From IMG/VR virus record IMGVR_UViG_3300027881_000093, positions 1 to 22,215 of that record: 22,215 bases of DNA, one strand, 5' to 3'. Position 1 is the stretch's first letter. The number at the start of each line of letters is the position of its first letter. A model generated the notes under the pieces. The model saw nothing but the letters and a program-made list of their open reading frames with translations, was not told the origin of the DNA and ran no database searches. The stretch comes from a virus. Shown in pieces: positions 16,563 to 21,731 of the stretch. Both the position numbers and the translations under genes were made by a program.

Positions 16563-16742
16563 CTACGAGGCGCGAGCCTTCGACCTGACCTTCTTCTTCT
16601 CGAAGTTCAGGCTGCACCGATTGTCCGTCCGGTTGACGATCTTGATCAGTGCCGCGCACAGACCCCTCCCGCCTTCCGCAGGACGGAAGTGCTTACACAT
16701 CTCGCACGAGGCGAGCGCCAATCTGCTCGCGGAAACGACCAT
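16563..16742 (-). CDS. Small four-cysteine protein, possible zinc-binding
   Basis: 59 residues. Cysteines fall as C13-x2-C16-x12-C29-x13-C43, with His18 nearby, a spacing compatible with one bound zinc. The C terminus is basic (FEKKKVRSKARAS). ATG 16742 is the first in-frame start downstream of the presumed control region, but it has no ribosome binding site. The open frame reaches back to 16859 through AT-rich sequence that does not look coding. It could be a small nucleic-acid-binding regulator encoded first in the virion unit. A start at a later codon, or a non-coding stretch, cannot be excluded. Confidence 0.5.
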   Translation of the reverse strand: MVVSASRLALASCEMCKHFRPAEGGRGLCAALIKIVNRTDNRCSLNFEKKKVRSKARAS

Positions 16743-16746
16743 TCTG

Positions 16747-16763
16747 TGTGCATAATACGCACA
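16747..16763 (-). promoter_or_regulatory. 17-bp near-palindrome overlapping a possible -10 box
   Basis: TGTGCATAATACGCACA on the plus strand is a palindrome with one mismatched pair around a central base. On the minus strand it contains TATTAT, a good -10 candidate, but no clear -35 box is seen 16-18 bases upstream. An operator placed on a -10 box would allow repression. If transcription starts about seven bases past TATTAT, the mRNA would begin almost at ATG 16742, giving a leaderless message. Evidence is sequence pattern only. Confidence 0.4.
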
Positions 16764-16786
16764 GTGCTGCCACTTTCCTTTACATA

Positions 16787-16839
16787 TTTCCCAGAATGTG
16801 CAATTTTCCCACAACGTGAAAGAGGGCCATTTTGGGAAA
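16787..16839. promoter_or_regulatory. Three TTTCCCA/TGGGAAA elements in AT-rich leader
   Basis: TTTCCCA occurs at 16787-16793 and 16805-16811 in the same orientation, 18 bases apart, and once inverted (TGGGAAA, 16833-16839). The stretch is clearly more AT-rich than the surrounding coding sequence. Regular spacing and position upstream of the virion unit suggest regulator-binding sites or promoter elements. No match to a named regulator is claimed. Confidence 0.4.
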
Positions 16840-16851
16840 AACCCTGGAACT

Positions 16852-16877
16852 GTCGGCACTTATGCGAATCTGCCGAC
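16852..16877. promoter_or_regulatory. Perfect 7-bp inverted repeat, possible operator
   Basis: GTCGGCA (16852-16858) and TGCCGAC (16871-16877) are perfectly inverted around a 12-base AT-richer centre, with partial extension (AAC/GTT) outside. It lies just past the terminator and about 110 bases upstream of the first gene of the next unit. No T-tract follows, so it is more likely a protein-binding site or secondary hairpin than a second terminator. Confidence 0.4.
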
Positions 16878-16891
16878 GTTTTCAGCGGGAC

Positions 16892-16925
16892 AAAAAAAAG
16901 ACCGCCCCGGGTGTCCGAGGCGGTG
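16892..16925 (-). terminator. Rho-independent terminator after the sigma factor gene
   Basis: Read on the minus strand: CCGCCTCGG, a four-base loop (ACAC), CCGGGGCGG, then C and eight T residues. The stem is nine base pairs with one G-T wobble and is followed immediately by the T-tract (A-run at 16892-16899 on the plus strand). It lies 75-108 bases after the sigma factor stop and works only in the minus direction. It separates the envelope/sigma unit from the virion unit. Confidence 0.9.
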
Positions 16926-16999
16926 GGTTGGCGCCGGGCTGCCGGTCCAGGCACCAGAAGGAGGCTCTCCCGCAGAGGCGAAGCCAGGAGCATGATACC

Positions 17000-17716
17000 C
17001 TACCCATCCTCAGTGAGAGAGACGCCCATCAGTTTTCTCAGATCCATCAGCCCGTCACGGGCAATCTGGCGGATTCTCTCGAAGGAGACTCCCATCTGAG
17101 AAGAGATCTGGCGGAGGGTCATGCCCTCTTCCATCCCGATCCCGAAGCGCATCACGAGGATCCTCTGGGTCCTTTCGTCGAGGCAGGAGAAGAGGTCCTC
17201 GACCATCGCGATCAGCTCGCGTTGCTCAACGACTTCCTCGAATGTGTCCTCGTCTTCGTTACCAGGCAGCACCGACTCTTCTACCGCGCCCACGCCGCGC
17301 AGGAAGCGCCCAGCCTTCTCCAGGTCCTCGAGGGCCACCTCGGCCTCTCCGGTCTTCTGGTAGCGCCAGAACTTGTCCCAGATGTGCTGCGGGAGCCGGC
17401 CGATCTCGTTGAGGCCAGGCATGGCCTTACGGATGCGCTGTCGGATCCACCAGGTGGCGTACGTGGAGAACTTCGTACCGCGGCGCCAGTTGAACTTGTC
17501 CACGGCGATCATCAACCCTACGTTGCCTTCCTGGATGAGGTCGTCACGATGACGCTCCTCCACGGTCAGCTTGTTCACGTAGTGGACAACGAGCCGGAGG
17601 TTGCACTCCACCAGATAGCTGCGTGCTTTGAGGTCGCCCTTTTCGATTCGCTTGGCGAGCTTCTTCTCTTCGGCAGCAGAGAGGAGGGGGTGCTGGTAGT
17701 AGTCCTCGAGTGACAT
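17000..17716 (-). CDS. Phage-encoded sigma-70-family RNA polymerase sigma factor
   Basis: 238 residues, a compact sigma factor that would direct host RNA polymerase to phage promoters. Region 1.2 is at about 1-28. Region 2 (about 30-100) includes NLRLVVHYV, DLIQEGNVGLMIAVDKF and the -10-contacting/melting motif KFSTYATWWIRQRI. A short acidic linker replaces most of region 3. Region 4 (about 168-232) holds the -35-binding helix-turn-helix, MTLRQISSQMGVSFERIRQI. Start ATG 17716 follows GGAGATAC; an upstream extension to 17755 overlaps the previous gene and is not preferred. A strong terminator follows the gene. It resembles primary/alternative sigma factors (RpoD/RpoS class) rather than ECF or T4 gp55-type proteins. 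Likely target: the virion operon downstream (inference). Confidence 0.95.
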   Translation of the reverse strand: MSLEDYYQHPLLSAAEEKKLAKRIEKGDLKARSYLVECNLRLVVHYVNKLTVEERHRDDLIQEGNVGLMIAVDKFNWRRGTKFSTYATWWIRQRIRKAMPGLNEIGRLPQHIWDKFWRYQKTGEAEVALEDLEKAGRFLRGVGAVEESVLPGNEDEDTFEEVVEQRELIAMVEDLFSCLDERTQRILVMRFGIGMEEGMTLRQISSQMGVSFERIRQIARDGLMDLRKLMGVSLTEDG

Positions 17717-17726
17717 GTATCTCCGG

Positions 17727-18323
17727 TTAGTCAGACTTCTCGACGAACTCAGCATCGAGTTCGGGTTTCAAGGCTTTCATGATCTTCTGCGCTCCACCGT
17801 TGCCGAGCATGTGCTCGAGCTGCTTCGTGTGCCGCTTGGGCGCAGTCAGCTTATGGTGGAGGACCACGACGAACAGCAGCAACAGGACGCCGCCCAGTGC
17901 GACGCCGACATACATCAGTACGCTGAGTGTGTTCCCATGAGTTGAAAGCTTCTGACTAAGACCGGATGCCTTGTTGATCTCGACTTCCACCTGACCCTTC
18001 AGGTCCCGCGCATCAGACGCTAGACCCTCGATCTCGGTGAGAGTACCCACCACGGCAGTCTTGATCTCCACGAGCTTAGGCTCGAGGTTTACCATCACGC
18101 GCTGAAGCTCCAGGGTAGTCGCACGGATCTGATCCGTGGCTTCCGCAGTGCTCTTGGCCGACGACTTCAGCGCGGGGAGTGTGTCCTCCCTCAGGGTCGC
18201 AGAGGTCTTCTTGATGTCGAGGGCCAGTTCCTTGGTGGACGTAAGAGCCTCGTTCACCCGCGTCCCGATCGAGCCGCAGCTAATCGCAAACATGCAGAGG
18301 AGAACGAGACTCAGATTTTTCAT
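17727..18323 (-). CDS. Lipoprotein with C-terminal transmembrane helix, unimolecular-spanin-like
   Basis: 198 residues. An N-terminal lipoprotein signal (MKNLSLVLLCMFAISC, Cys16) is followed by a long helical, coiled-coil-like region (about 20-130). A strong transmembrane helix (about 133-156, VLMYVGVALGGVLLLLFVVV) and a basic tail of about 40 residues follow. This puts one end in the outer membrane and the other in the inner membrane, the topology known for unimolecular spanins such as T1 gp11, which fuse the two membranes at lysis. The long cytoplasmic tail is not typical of that class. ATG 18323 starts the signal peptide; the upstream extension of the frame overlaps the previous gene and looks non-coding. 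The alternative is a structural envelope protein. Confidence 0.6.
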   Translation of the reverse strand: MKNLSLVLLCMFAISCGSIGTRVNEALTSTKELALDIKKTSATLREDTLPALKSSAKSTAEATDQIRATTLELQRVMVNLEPKLVEIKTAVVGTLTEIEGLASDARDLKGQVEVEINKASGLSQKLSTHGNTLSVLMYVGVALGGVLLLLFVVVLHHKLTAPKRHTKQLEHMLGNGGAQKIMKALKPELDAEFVEKSD

Positions 18324-18336
18324 CGCTACGTCCGCG

Positions 18337-18573
18337 CTATTCGGGCGCCGGTGTGTCGGGCCCCTCGGTCTCGGCGGCCGCAGCCGCAGCCGCGTCGCGC
18401 TCGACCTTGCGCTTGATCGCGTCACCGAGACGGGTGTCCGAAGCGGCCATGGCGTCCATGGCTTCGTCGACGGTCTCGTCCGGGACCTCTTGCTGTCCAG
18501 CCTCGTACGCCTTCGCGGCGGCCTGGCTGAGGGTCACGATGCCCTTGATGATCGCTTCCACGGGAACGGACAC
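18337..18573 (-). CDS. Small Ala-rich acidic protein, unknown
   Basis: 78 residues, starting MSVPVEAIIKGIVTLSQAAA. It is probably mostly helical, with a run of seven alanines near residues 61-67 and an acidic, Pro-containing tail (ETEGPDTPAPE). The start is GTG at 18573, with GGAGGTGA directly upstream and a one-base overlap with the preceding stop (TAGTG). No signal peptide or clear transmembrane helix is seen. Its place between two lipoprotein genes suggests a cytoplasmic helper, but nothing specific can be assigned. Confidence 0.65.
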   Translation of the reverse strand: MSVPVEAIIKGIVTLSQAAAKAYEAGQQEVPDETVDEAMDAMAASDTRLGDAIKRKVERDAAAAAAAETEGPDTPAPE

Positions 18574-18890
18574 TAGTCACCTCCTTGGATGATGGCGTCG
18601 GCTCGTTCCAGAGCGTCGACAGCCGAGGCGATGATGCGGTTGACGACCTCGAGCGGCTTACCAGCCTTGAGAGCGGCCCACGCACGTCGCACGTCCTTGG
18701 CGGCCAGGCGCGTCAGCTCCTGGACCTTCAGTGCCTGATCGACAGAGATCAGGTCGTAGTCGACCGCGGTGGTGGCGAGATCGTTCGTCGCCTCCACAGC
18801 GATCGCTTGCTGCATGATCTTGCCCTTCGGACTCGAGGCGCAAGCCGCGAGCACGAGGAACATCGCCATCAGCGAAGCTTTCAGCTTCAT
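18573..18890 (-). CDS. Small predicted lipoprotein
   Basis: 105 residues. Residues 1-17 (MKLKASLMAMFLVLAAC) are a textbook lipoprotein signal with Cys17 and Ala-Ser following, consistent with outer-membrane sorting. The mature part is helical and Ala-rich, without transmembrane segments, and contains an acidic/basic amphipathic stretch (ALKVQELTRLAAKDVRRAW). GAGGA precedes ATG 18890 at a workable distance. It lies between the holin-like gene and the spanin-like gene. It could be an outer-membrane lysis lipoprotein (o-spanin-like) or an unrelated envelope protein; it lacks the Pro-rich composition of classic Rz1. Confidence 0.65.
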   Translation of the reverse strand: MKLKASLMAMFLVLAACASSPKGKIMQQAIAVEATNDLATTAVDYDLISVDQALKVQELTRLAAKDVRRAWAALKAGKPLEVVNRIIASAVDALERADAIIQGGD

Positions 18891-18901
18891 GGGGATCCTC
18901 C

Positions 18902-19078
18902 CTACTTCTTTTTCTTGGCCTTGTTGCGCTGAACGGCAACTCCGCCGGCAGCGAGTGAAACGAGAGATGCACCGCCGTAGACAAGCTCGGGCGGCAGAGC
19001 CCATCCGAGGTGGACACCGAGGGCGCTAACCCATGCGGCGACCGCAGCGAGGAACTCAGGGCGTAGCAAAAACTTCAT
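18902..19078 (-). CDS. Two-helix small membrane protein, holin candidate
   Basis: 58 residues, starting MKFLLRPEFLAAVAAW and ending in a basic tail (VQRNKAKKKK). Two hydrophobic helices are visible, about residues 8-28 and 32-50, separated by a short turn containing PPE. Short length, two transmembrane helices and a very positive cytoplasmic end fit small holins, though such features are not specific. GGAGGT sits at ideal distance before ATG 19078, one of the best ribosome binding sites in the window. It is followed within 12 bases by a lipoprotein gene and then by a spanin-like gene, which supports a lysis role. No endolysin is present in the window. Confidence 0.7.
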   Translation of the reverse strand: MKFLLRPEFLAAVAAWVSALGVHLGWALPPELVYGGASLVSLAAGGVAVQRNKAKKKK

Positions 19079-19141
19079 GGTGACCTCCGAATGGATGGGT
19101 GTTCAGCAGGATTGATCATACCCCAGGAACGAGAGGACTGC

Positions 19142-19486
19142 CTAGAAATCGAAGGTCCACCAGAACCCGAAGTAGAACACCGTGTTCTGACGGAACTGCA
19201 ATGCACCCTCAGGGTTAAGTTCCGGGGAAGTCACCGCGCCGAAGAATCTGACCTTGTGGGGCCGGCCCTTCTTGTCCTCGAAGTCGAACCCGACCGATCC
19301 GCCTATCGGCTTGTCCGGCCGGTGATAGTCCGAGGAGAAATGGCCCCAGTCAGGGGTACCGCCGACCTTGAAGGTTCCGCAGCCGGCAAAGAAAAGGGCG
19401 CCCACCAGCAGAAAGGTAGCGAAATTCCATACTGAACGGCGAGGCCTGCTCGGCGATCGGGATCCGCTGGGGGCGCCGGGAATCAT
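19142..19486 (-). CDS. Predicted small lipoprotein ending in barrel-like strands
   Basis: 114 residues. A basic, Ser/Pro-rich start (about 20 residues) precedes a hydrophobic stretch (FATFLLVGALFFAGC) with Cys36 as the likely lipidation site. The mature part contains strand-like segments (GGSVGFDFED, HKVRFFGAV, NTVFYFGFWWTFDF) and ends in Phe, again suggesting an outer-membrane location. ATG 19486 lies four bases after the previous stop. An ATG at 19513 inside the previous gene is possible but adds nothing recognisable. It may be a partner of the barrel-like lipoprotein directly upstream. Family not recognised. Confidence 0.6.
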   Translation of the reverse strand: MIPGAPSGSRSPSRPRRSVWNFATFLLVGALFFAGCGTFKVGGTPDWGHFSSDYHRPDKPIGGSVGFDFEDKKGRPHKVRFFGAVTSPELNPEGALQFRQNTVFYFGFWWTFDF

Positions 19487-19490
19487 AGTA

Positions 19491-20003
19491 CTACCAGCGG
19501 AGAGACCACCCAACCATGAAACCTGTGCCAGGCTTCCGGGCGTGCTCTCCGTAGGTGTCTCGAGCGGCGTTCGAGAAGTTCATGTCGGCTCCAATCCAGG
19601 GGCCCATCTCCGTGGGGCCCACCTTGAAGAAGACGCCGACGCGGGCGTAGCCGGTGAGCTCAGCCCAGGTGCCATCTCCGCCGGCCTGGTCATCCCAGCC
19701 GAGGTAGAGGTGCGGCCGCAAGCCTATCTCTCCCCACCAGCGAGGCGAGTGGCCGTGCTCGAGCCTCACACCACCCTTGAGCTTCAGGACCCGCCTGGCC
19801 TCGCCCCACTCGGTCTCATCGGTATACCCGAGTGCGAAGCCGCCGACAGCACCGAAGGCTGTCTCAGCGTCCCTGTCGAGGCCGTGGACGGAGTACTCGG
19901 AGGTCCAGGAGGGCTCAGGCTCCCAGTCGTAGATGACCGTGTCCTCGTGGGTGAGGGCACAGCCGACCGAAGCCAGCAGGAGGGTGACCAGCAGAGTCTT
20001 CAT
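19491..20003 (-). CDS. Predicted outer-membrane lipoprotein with beta-barrel character
   Basis: 170 residues. Residues 1-15 (MKTLLVTLLLASVGC) form a lipoprotein signal with Cys15 as the lipidation site. The rest has several alternating hydrophobic/polar, Gly- and aromatic-rich stretches typical of barrel strands, for example AFGAVGGFALGYT, WWGEIGLRPHLYLGW, YARVGVFFKV and GTGFMVGWSLRW. It ends in Trp, as outer-membrane barrels often end in an aromatic residue. I chose ATG 20003 because it begins the signal peptide; the frame stays open to 20222 but that part is not protein-like. The leader before the ATG is pyrimidine-rich with no ribosome binding site, which is unusual here. A role in altering the host surface, such as blocking reinfection, is inference only. 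Confidence 0.65.
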   Translation of the reverse strand: MKTLLVTLLLASVGCALTHEDTVIYDWEPEPSWTSEYSVHGLDRDAETAFGAVGGFALGYTDETEWGEARRVLKLKGGVRLEHGHSPRWWGEIGLRPHLYLGWDDQAGGDGTWAELTGYARVGVFFKVGPTEMGPWIGADMNFSNAARDTYGEHARKPGTGFMVGWSLRW

Positions 20004-20048
20004 GATGGAGGAGGGAGCCCCGAGTGAGAAAAGCAACGGGTGGGAGGT

Positions 20049-20082
20049 CGTAGGGACGGATCCCCGGGGCCCCTCCGTAGGG
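20049..20082. repeat. Short hairpin flanked by direct CGTAGGG repeats in an 82-base gap
   Basis: The gap 20004-20085 holds two copies of CGTAGGG (20049-20055 and 20076-20082) in direct orientation. ACGGA (20056-20060) can pair with TCCGT (20074-20078), with a GC-rich self-complementary centre (CCCCGGGG). The hairpin follows the stop of the 135-residue gene. There is no T-tract on the minus-strand transcript, so it is a poor candidate for an intrinsic terminator. It could instead stabilise the mRNA end or be an operator. Confidence 0.35.
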
Positions 20083-20085
20083 ATT

Positions 20086-20493
20086 CTACCTCTTCGGAAG
20101 CCAGGCGTTGGCTTCCTCGATGATCTCGTCGGTGATCTCGCGCATCGGAGCACCGTTCTGTTCCATGCAGGCGAAGCCGAGAGCGGTGATCTTCCGGACG
20201 GTCTCGAGAGCCTCACCGTCACCCGGGCAGCGGGAGACCTGGTGGATGGCCTCGTCGAGATAGTCCTTCATGTAGGTCAGGAACGACGCGGTGCCATGGG
20301 TACCGTTCGAGGGCGTGGTCTGCGGGTTCCAGCGGAAGAGCTGGTACATGCGCTCGCCGCGCACGACCTCGGCGACGTAGTCGAAGGTGTGTGCCGGCGG
20401 GGTGTCGGTGATGCCTTCGATGGCTTCCTGGATCCGCATGGCGACGGCACCGGTGTAGATGGAGTCGCGGCAGAGAGTCTTGGCGGTGATCAT
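20086..20493 (-). CDS. Conserved-type small phage protein of unknown function
   Basis: 135 residues, mostly helical. The part from about residue 65 on reads NGTHGTASFLTYMKDYLDEA, followed by ETVRKITALGFACMEQNGAP. From memory this resembles a protein family common in tailed phages (a YMxDYLxEA helix and an RKITALGxxCMEQNGAP helix) whose function is not established; I cannot confirm this by search. The ATG at 20493 has a strong GAGGAGG ribosome binding site and overlaps the MPRRV array by four bases, so it appears to be co-translated with the array. A hairpin lies just after the stop. Confidence 0.75.
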   Translation of the reverse strand: MITAKTLCRDSIYTGAVAMRIQEAIEGITDTPPAHTFDYVAEVVRGERMYQLFRWNPQTTPSNGTHGTASFLTYMKDYLDEAIHQVSRCPGDGEALETVRKITALGFACMEQNGAPMREITDEIIEEANAWLPKR

Positions 20494-20708
20494 GTGAGCC
20501 TCCTCGGGGCTACGGTTCTCGGAACTATGGTCATGGAGAACCGAACCATCGGTCTCCGGCAGTAGGCTTCAACATAGCGGGCGAAGTCGCGCCCGTCAAC
20601 CATCAAGTTCTCGGTCTTCGAGTCGTTGTACCCCAGGCTCCTCAGCGCGAAGGCACACGCGATGTCGAAGTTGGAGAAGCACGAGATCTCACTTACGCGC
20701 CGGGGCAT
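20490..20708 (-). CDS. Small-array member 6 (MPRRV start), function unknown
   Basis: 72 residues beginning MPRRVSEISCF. A helix (FDIACAFALRSLGY) is followed by a polar loop, a second helix (GRDFARYVEAYCRR) and a strand with basic tail (RFSMTIVPRTVAPRRLT). GAGGAAAC precedes ATG 20708, a good ribosome binding site. It starts 20 bases inside the previous gene and overlaps the following gene by four bases (ATGA). It is the last member of the array. No homologous family was recognised. Confidence 0.75.
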   Translation of the reverse strand: MPRRVSEISCFSNFDIACAFALRSLGYNDSKTENLMVDGRDFARYVEAYCRRPMVRFSMTIVPRTVAPRRLT

Positions 20709-20967
20709 GTTTCCTCGGAACAGTACGCTGCATGCCGTACCAGTAGTACTTGTTCGCCAGCCGGCCCATCATGTTGTCCACGACGTTGGTGCCCTGCATC
20801 TCCATGTTGGCCTGCACGAACCGGTCGACGAACTTGCGGATCCTGCCCATGCGCTCAGAGTAGTTGGTGCCGTCGAGGGTGAACAGGCCAGTGCCCTCGC
20901 AGGCGATGACTGCTGCAACCTCGAACCCGTTCTTCACGGGGATGATTCGATCAACGCGGCGGGGCAT
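20689..20967 (-). CDS. Small-array member 5 (MPRRV start), function unknown
   Basis: 92 residues beginning MPRRVDRIIPVKNG. It contains two short strands (VAAVIACEG, GLFTLDG), a basic helix (ERMGRIRKFVDRFVQANM), a second aromatic helix (NMMGRLANKYYWYGM) and a basic tail (TVPRKHAPARK). GGTGG lies four bases before ATG 20967, supporting the start. Its start lies within the end of the preceding gene (17-base overlap), and its own last 20 bases contain the start of the following gene. Function unknown; possibly nucleic-acid binding given the basic ends, but that is only a guess from composition. Confidence 0.75.
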   Translation of the reverse strand: MPRRVDRIIPVKNGFEVAAVIACEGTGLFTLDGTNYSERMGRIRKFVDRFVQANMEMQGTNVVDNMMGRLANKYYWYGMQRTVPRKHAPARK

Positions 20968-21232
20968 TCTTCCACCACTGCCTTCCCGAGAACGTCCGGC
21001 TCTTCATGACCTGGAGCGCGCGCTTCCGTAGGTCGTAGTACCAGAGCGTGATCCAGTTCTCCGAGTCCTTGATGTCCGTCGGGACCGCATTCTTGTCCAC
21101 GGTCATACCCTTGTCCGCTGCACGCACCAGGCGCATGCCACACCCGTGCAGGAGCTTCACCAGCAGCTCGGGAGTGCTGGCGTCAGAGCCCTGGCCGTCG
21201 ACCAGACAGATCACTCGTACACGTCTCGGCAT
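20951..21232 (-). CDS. Small-array member 4 (MPRRV start), function unknown
   Basis: 93 residues beginning MPRRVRVICLVDGQG, a beta-strand-like opening followed by an acidic loop. A helix follows (TPELLVKLLHGCGMRLV), then a polar middle, then an aromatic/basic helix (NWITLWYYDLRKRALQVM) and a basic tail rich in Trp, Pro and Arg. ATG 21232 overlaps the previous stop by one base. The last 17 bases are also the start of the next gene: the same DNA that encodes MPRRV downstream is read here as NAPPR-stop. No known family recognised. Confidence 0.75.
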   Translation of the reverse strand: MPRRVRVICLVDGQGSDASTPELLVKLLHGCGMRLVRAADKGMTVDKNAVPTDIKDSENWITLWYYDLRKRALQVMKSRTFSGRQWWKNAPPR

Positions 21233-21471
21233 CAGCGGCCTGCCCTTCGCGGCTTGATGTCGAAGAACGGACCAGCGGCCTTCCTGAGGTTGACGAGGAG
21301 CATTGCGATGTGCATCATGTCGTCCGCTTGTTTCTGAGGAGTCTTCGGCGCGTGCGAATGCTGACCCACGATCACCTGGTCACCGTAGGTGAGCACCCTG
21401 TGCAGGTTGTTCACGATGGAGGGTTTGTCGGCTTCGCATCCAACAGCGATCATGGCGACACGTCTGGGCAT
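21232..21471 (-). CDS. Small-array member 3 (MPRRV start), function unknown
   Basis: 79 residues beginning MPRRVAMIAVG. After the first strand comes a helix (PSIVNNLHRVLTYG), a His-rich polar linker (GQHSHAPKTPQ) and a second helix (ADDMMHIAMLLVNLRKAA), then a strand and basic tail (FFDIKPRRAGR). The chosen ATG (21471) forms TGATG with the previous stop and has AGGAAGAG upstream. The frame is open for eight more codons to 21495, but that start would break the shared MPRRV beginning and extend the overlap. The stop forms TGATG with the next gene. No function recognised. Confidence 0.75.
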   Translation of the reverse strand: MPRRVAMIAVGCEADKPSIVNNLHRVLTYGDQVIVGQHSHAPKTPQKQADDMMHIAMLLVNLRKAAGPFFDIKPRRAGR

Positions 21472-21731
21472 CAGCTTCTCTTCCTGAGCACACACTCAGC
21501 AATCGTCCACCGTCCATGATCAAAATAGTAGCGCACCTTTCTGGTGTACCAACTCGCGAAGCTCTTCGCGACCATAGCGACCGCATCACCGTGGCTCTCG
21601 TTCGGGAACTGCGAGACAAAGTGGGCATCCAGATCAGCATCCGTTTCACGGAACGCCTCAAAGAGAGCTTTCTCCGCGCAGTGCTCCCGCAGGCGGTCAT
21701 CGACAGGGGTGAGATCAACTCGTCTAGGCAT
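21471..21731 (-). CDS. Small-array member 2 (MPRRV start), function unknown
   Basis: 86 residues beginning MPRRVDLTPV. A helix-rich middle (EHCAEKALFEAF) is followed by an amphipathic aromatic helix (VAKSFASWYTRKVRYYF) and a final strand with basic end (TIAECVLRKRS). ATG 21731 is preceded by GAGGAAGTG, a good ribosome binding site at normal spacing, and overlaps the previous stop by one base. A GTG directly before the ATG is the alternative start. Arginine codons in the conserved peptide are AGA CGA, different from other members, so the shared peptide is not a recent DNA duplication. Function unknown; the architecture suggests it is a diverged paralog of its neighbours. Confidence 0.75.
   Translation of the reverse strand: MPRRVDLTPVDDRLREHCAEKALFEAFRETDADLDAHFVSQFPNESHGDAVAMVAKSFASWYTRKVRYYFDHGRWTIAECVLRKRS

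Noticed and set aside
16345-16659. Minus-strand 104-codon frame starting at 16659
   Set aside because: It would overlap both the Cys-rich gene and the well-supported start at 16421. Its first third reads as low-quality sequence and has no ribosome binding site. Only the central part looks protein-like and is reported as an unassigned gap.
17717-17755. Earlier start of the sigma factor at 17755
   Set aside because: It overlaps the spanin-like gene and lacks a good ribosome binding site, while ATG 17716 has GGAGA at normal spacing and matches the start of region 1.2.
20004-20222. N-terminal extension of the barrel-like lipoprotein to 20222
   Set aside because: It would bury the lipoprotein signal at residue 74 and overlap the end of the preceding gene. 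The composition (Arg/Ser/Pro-rich) is antisense/shadow-like.
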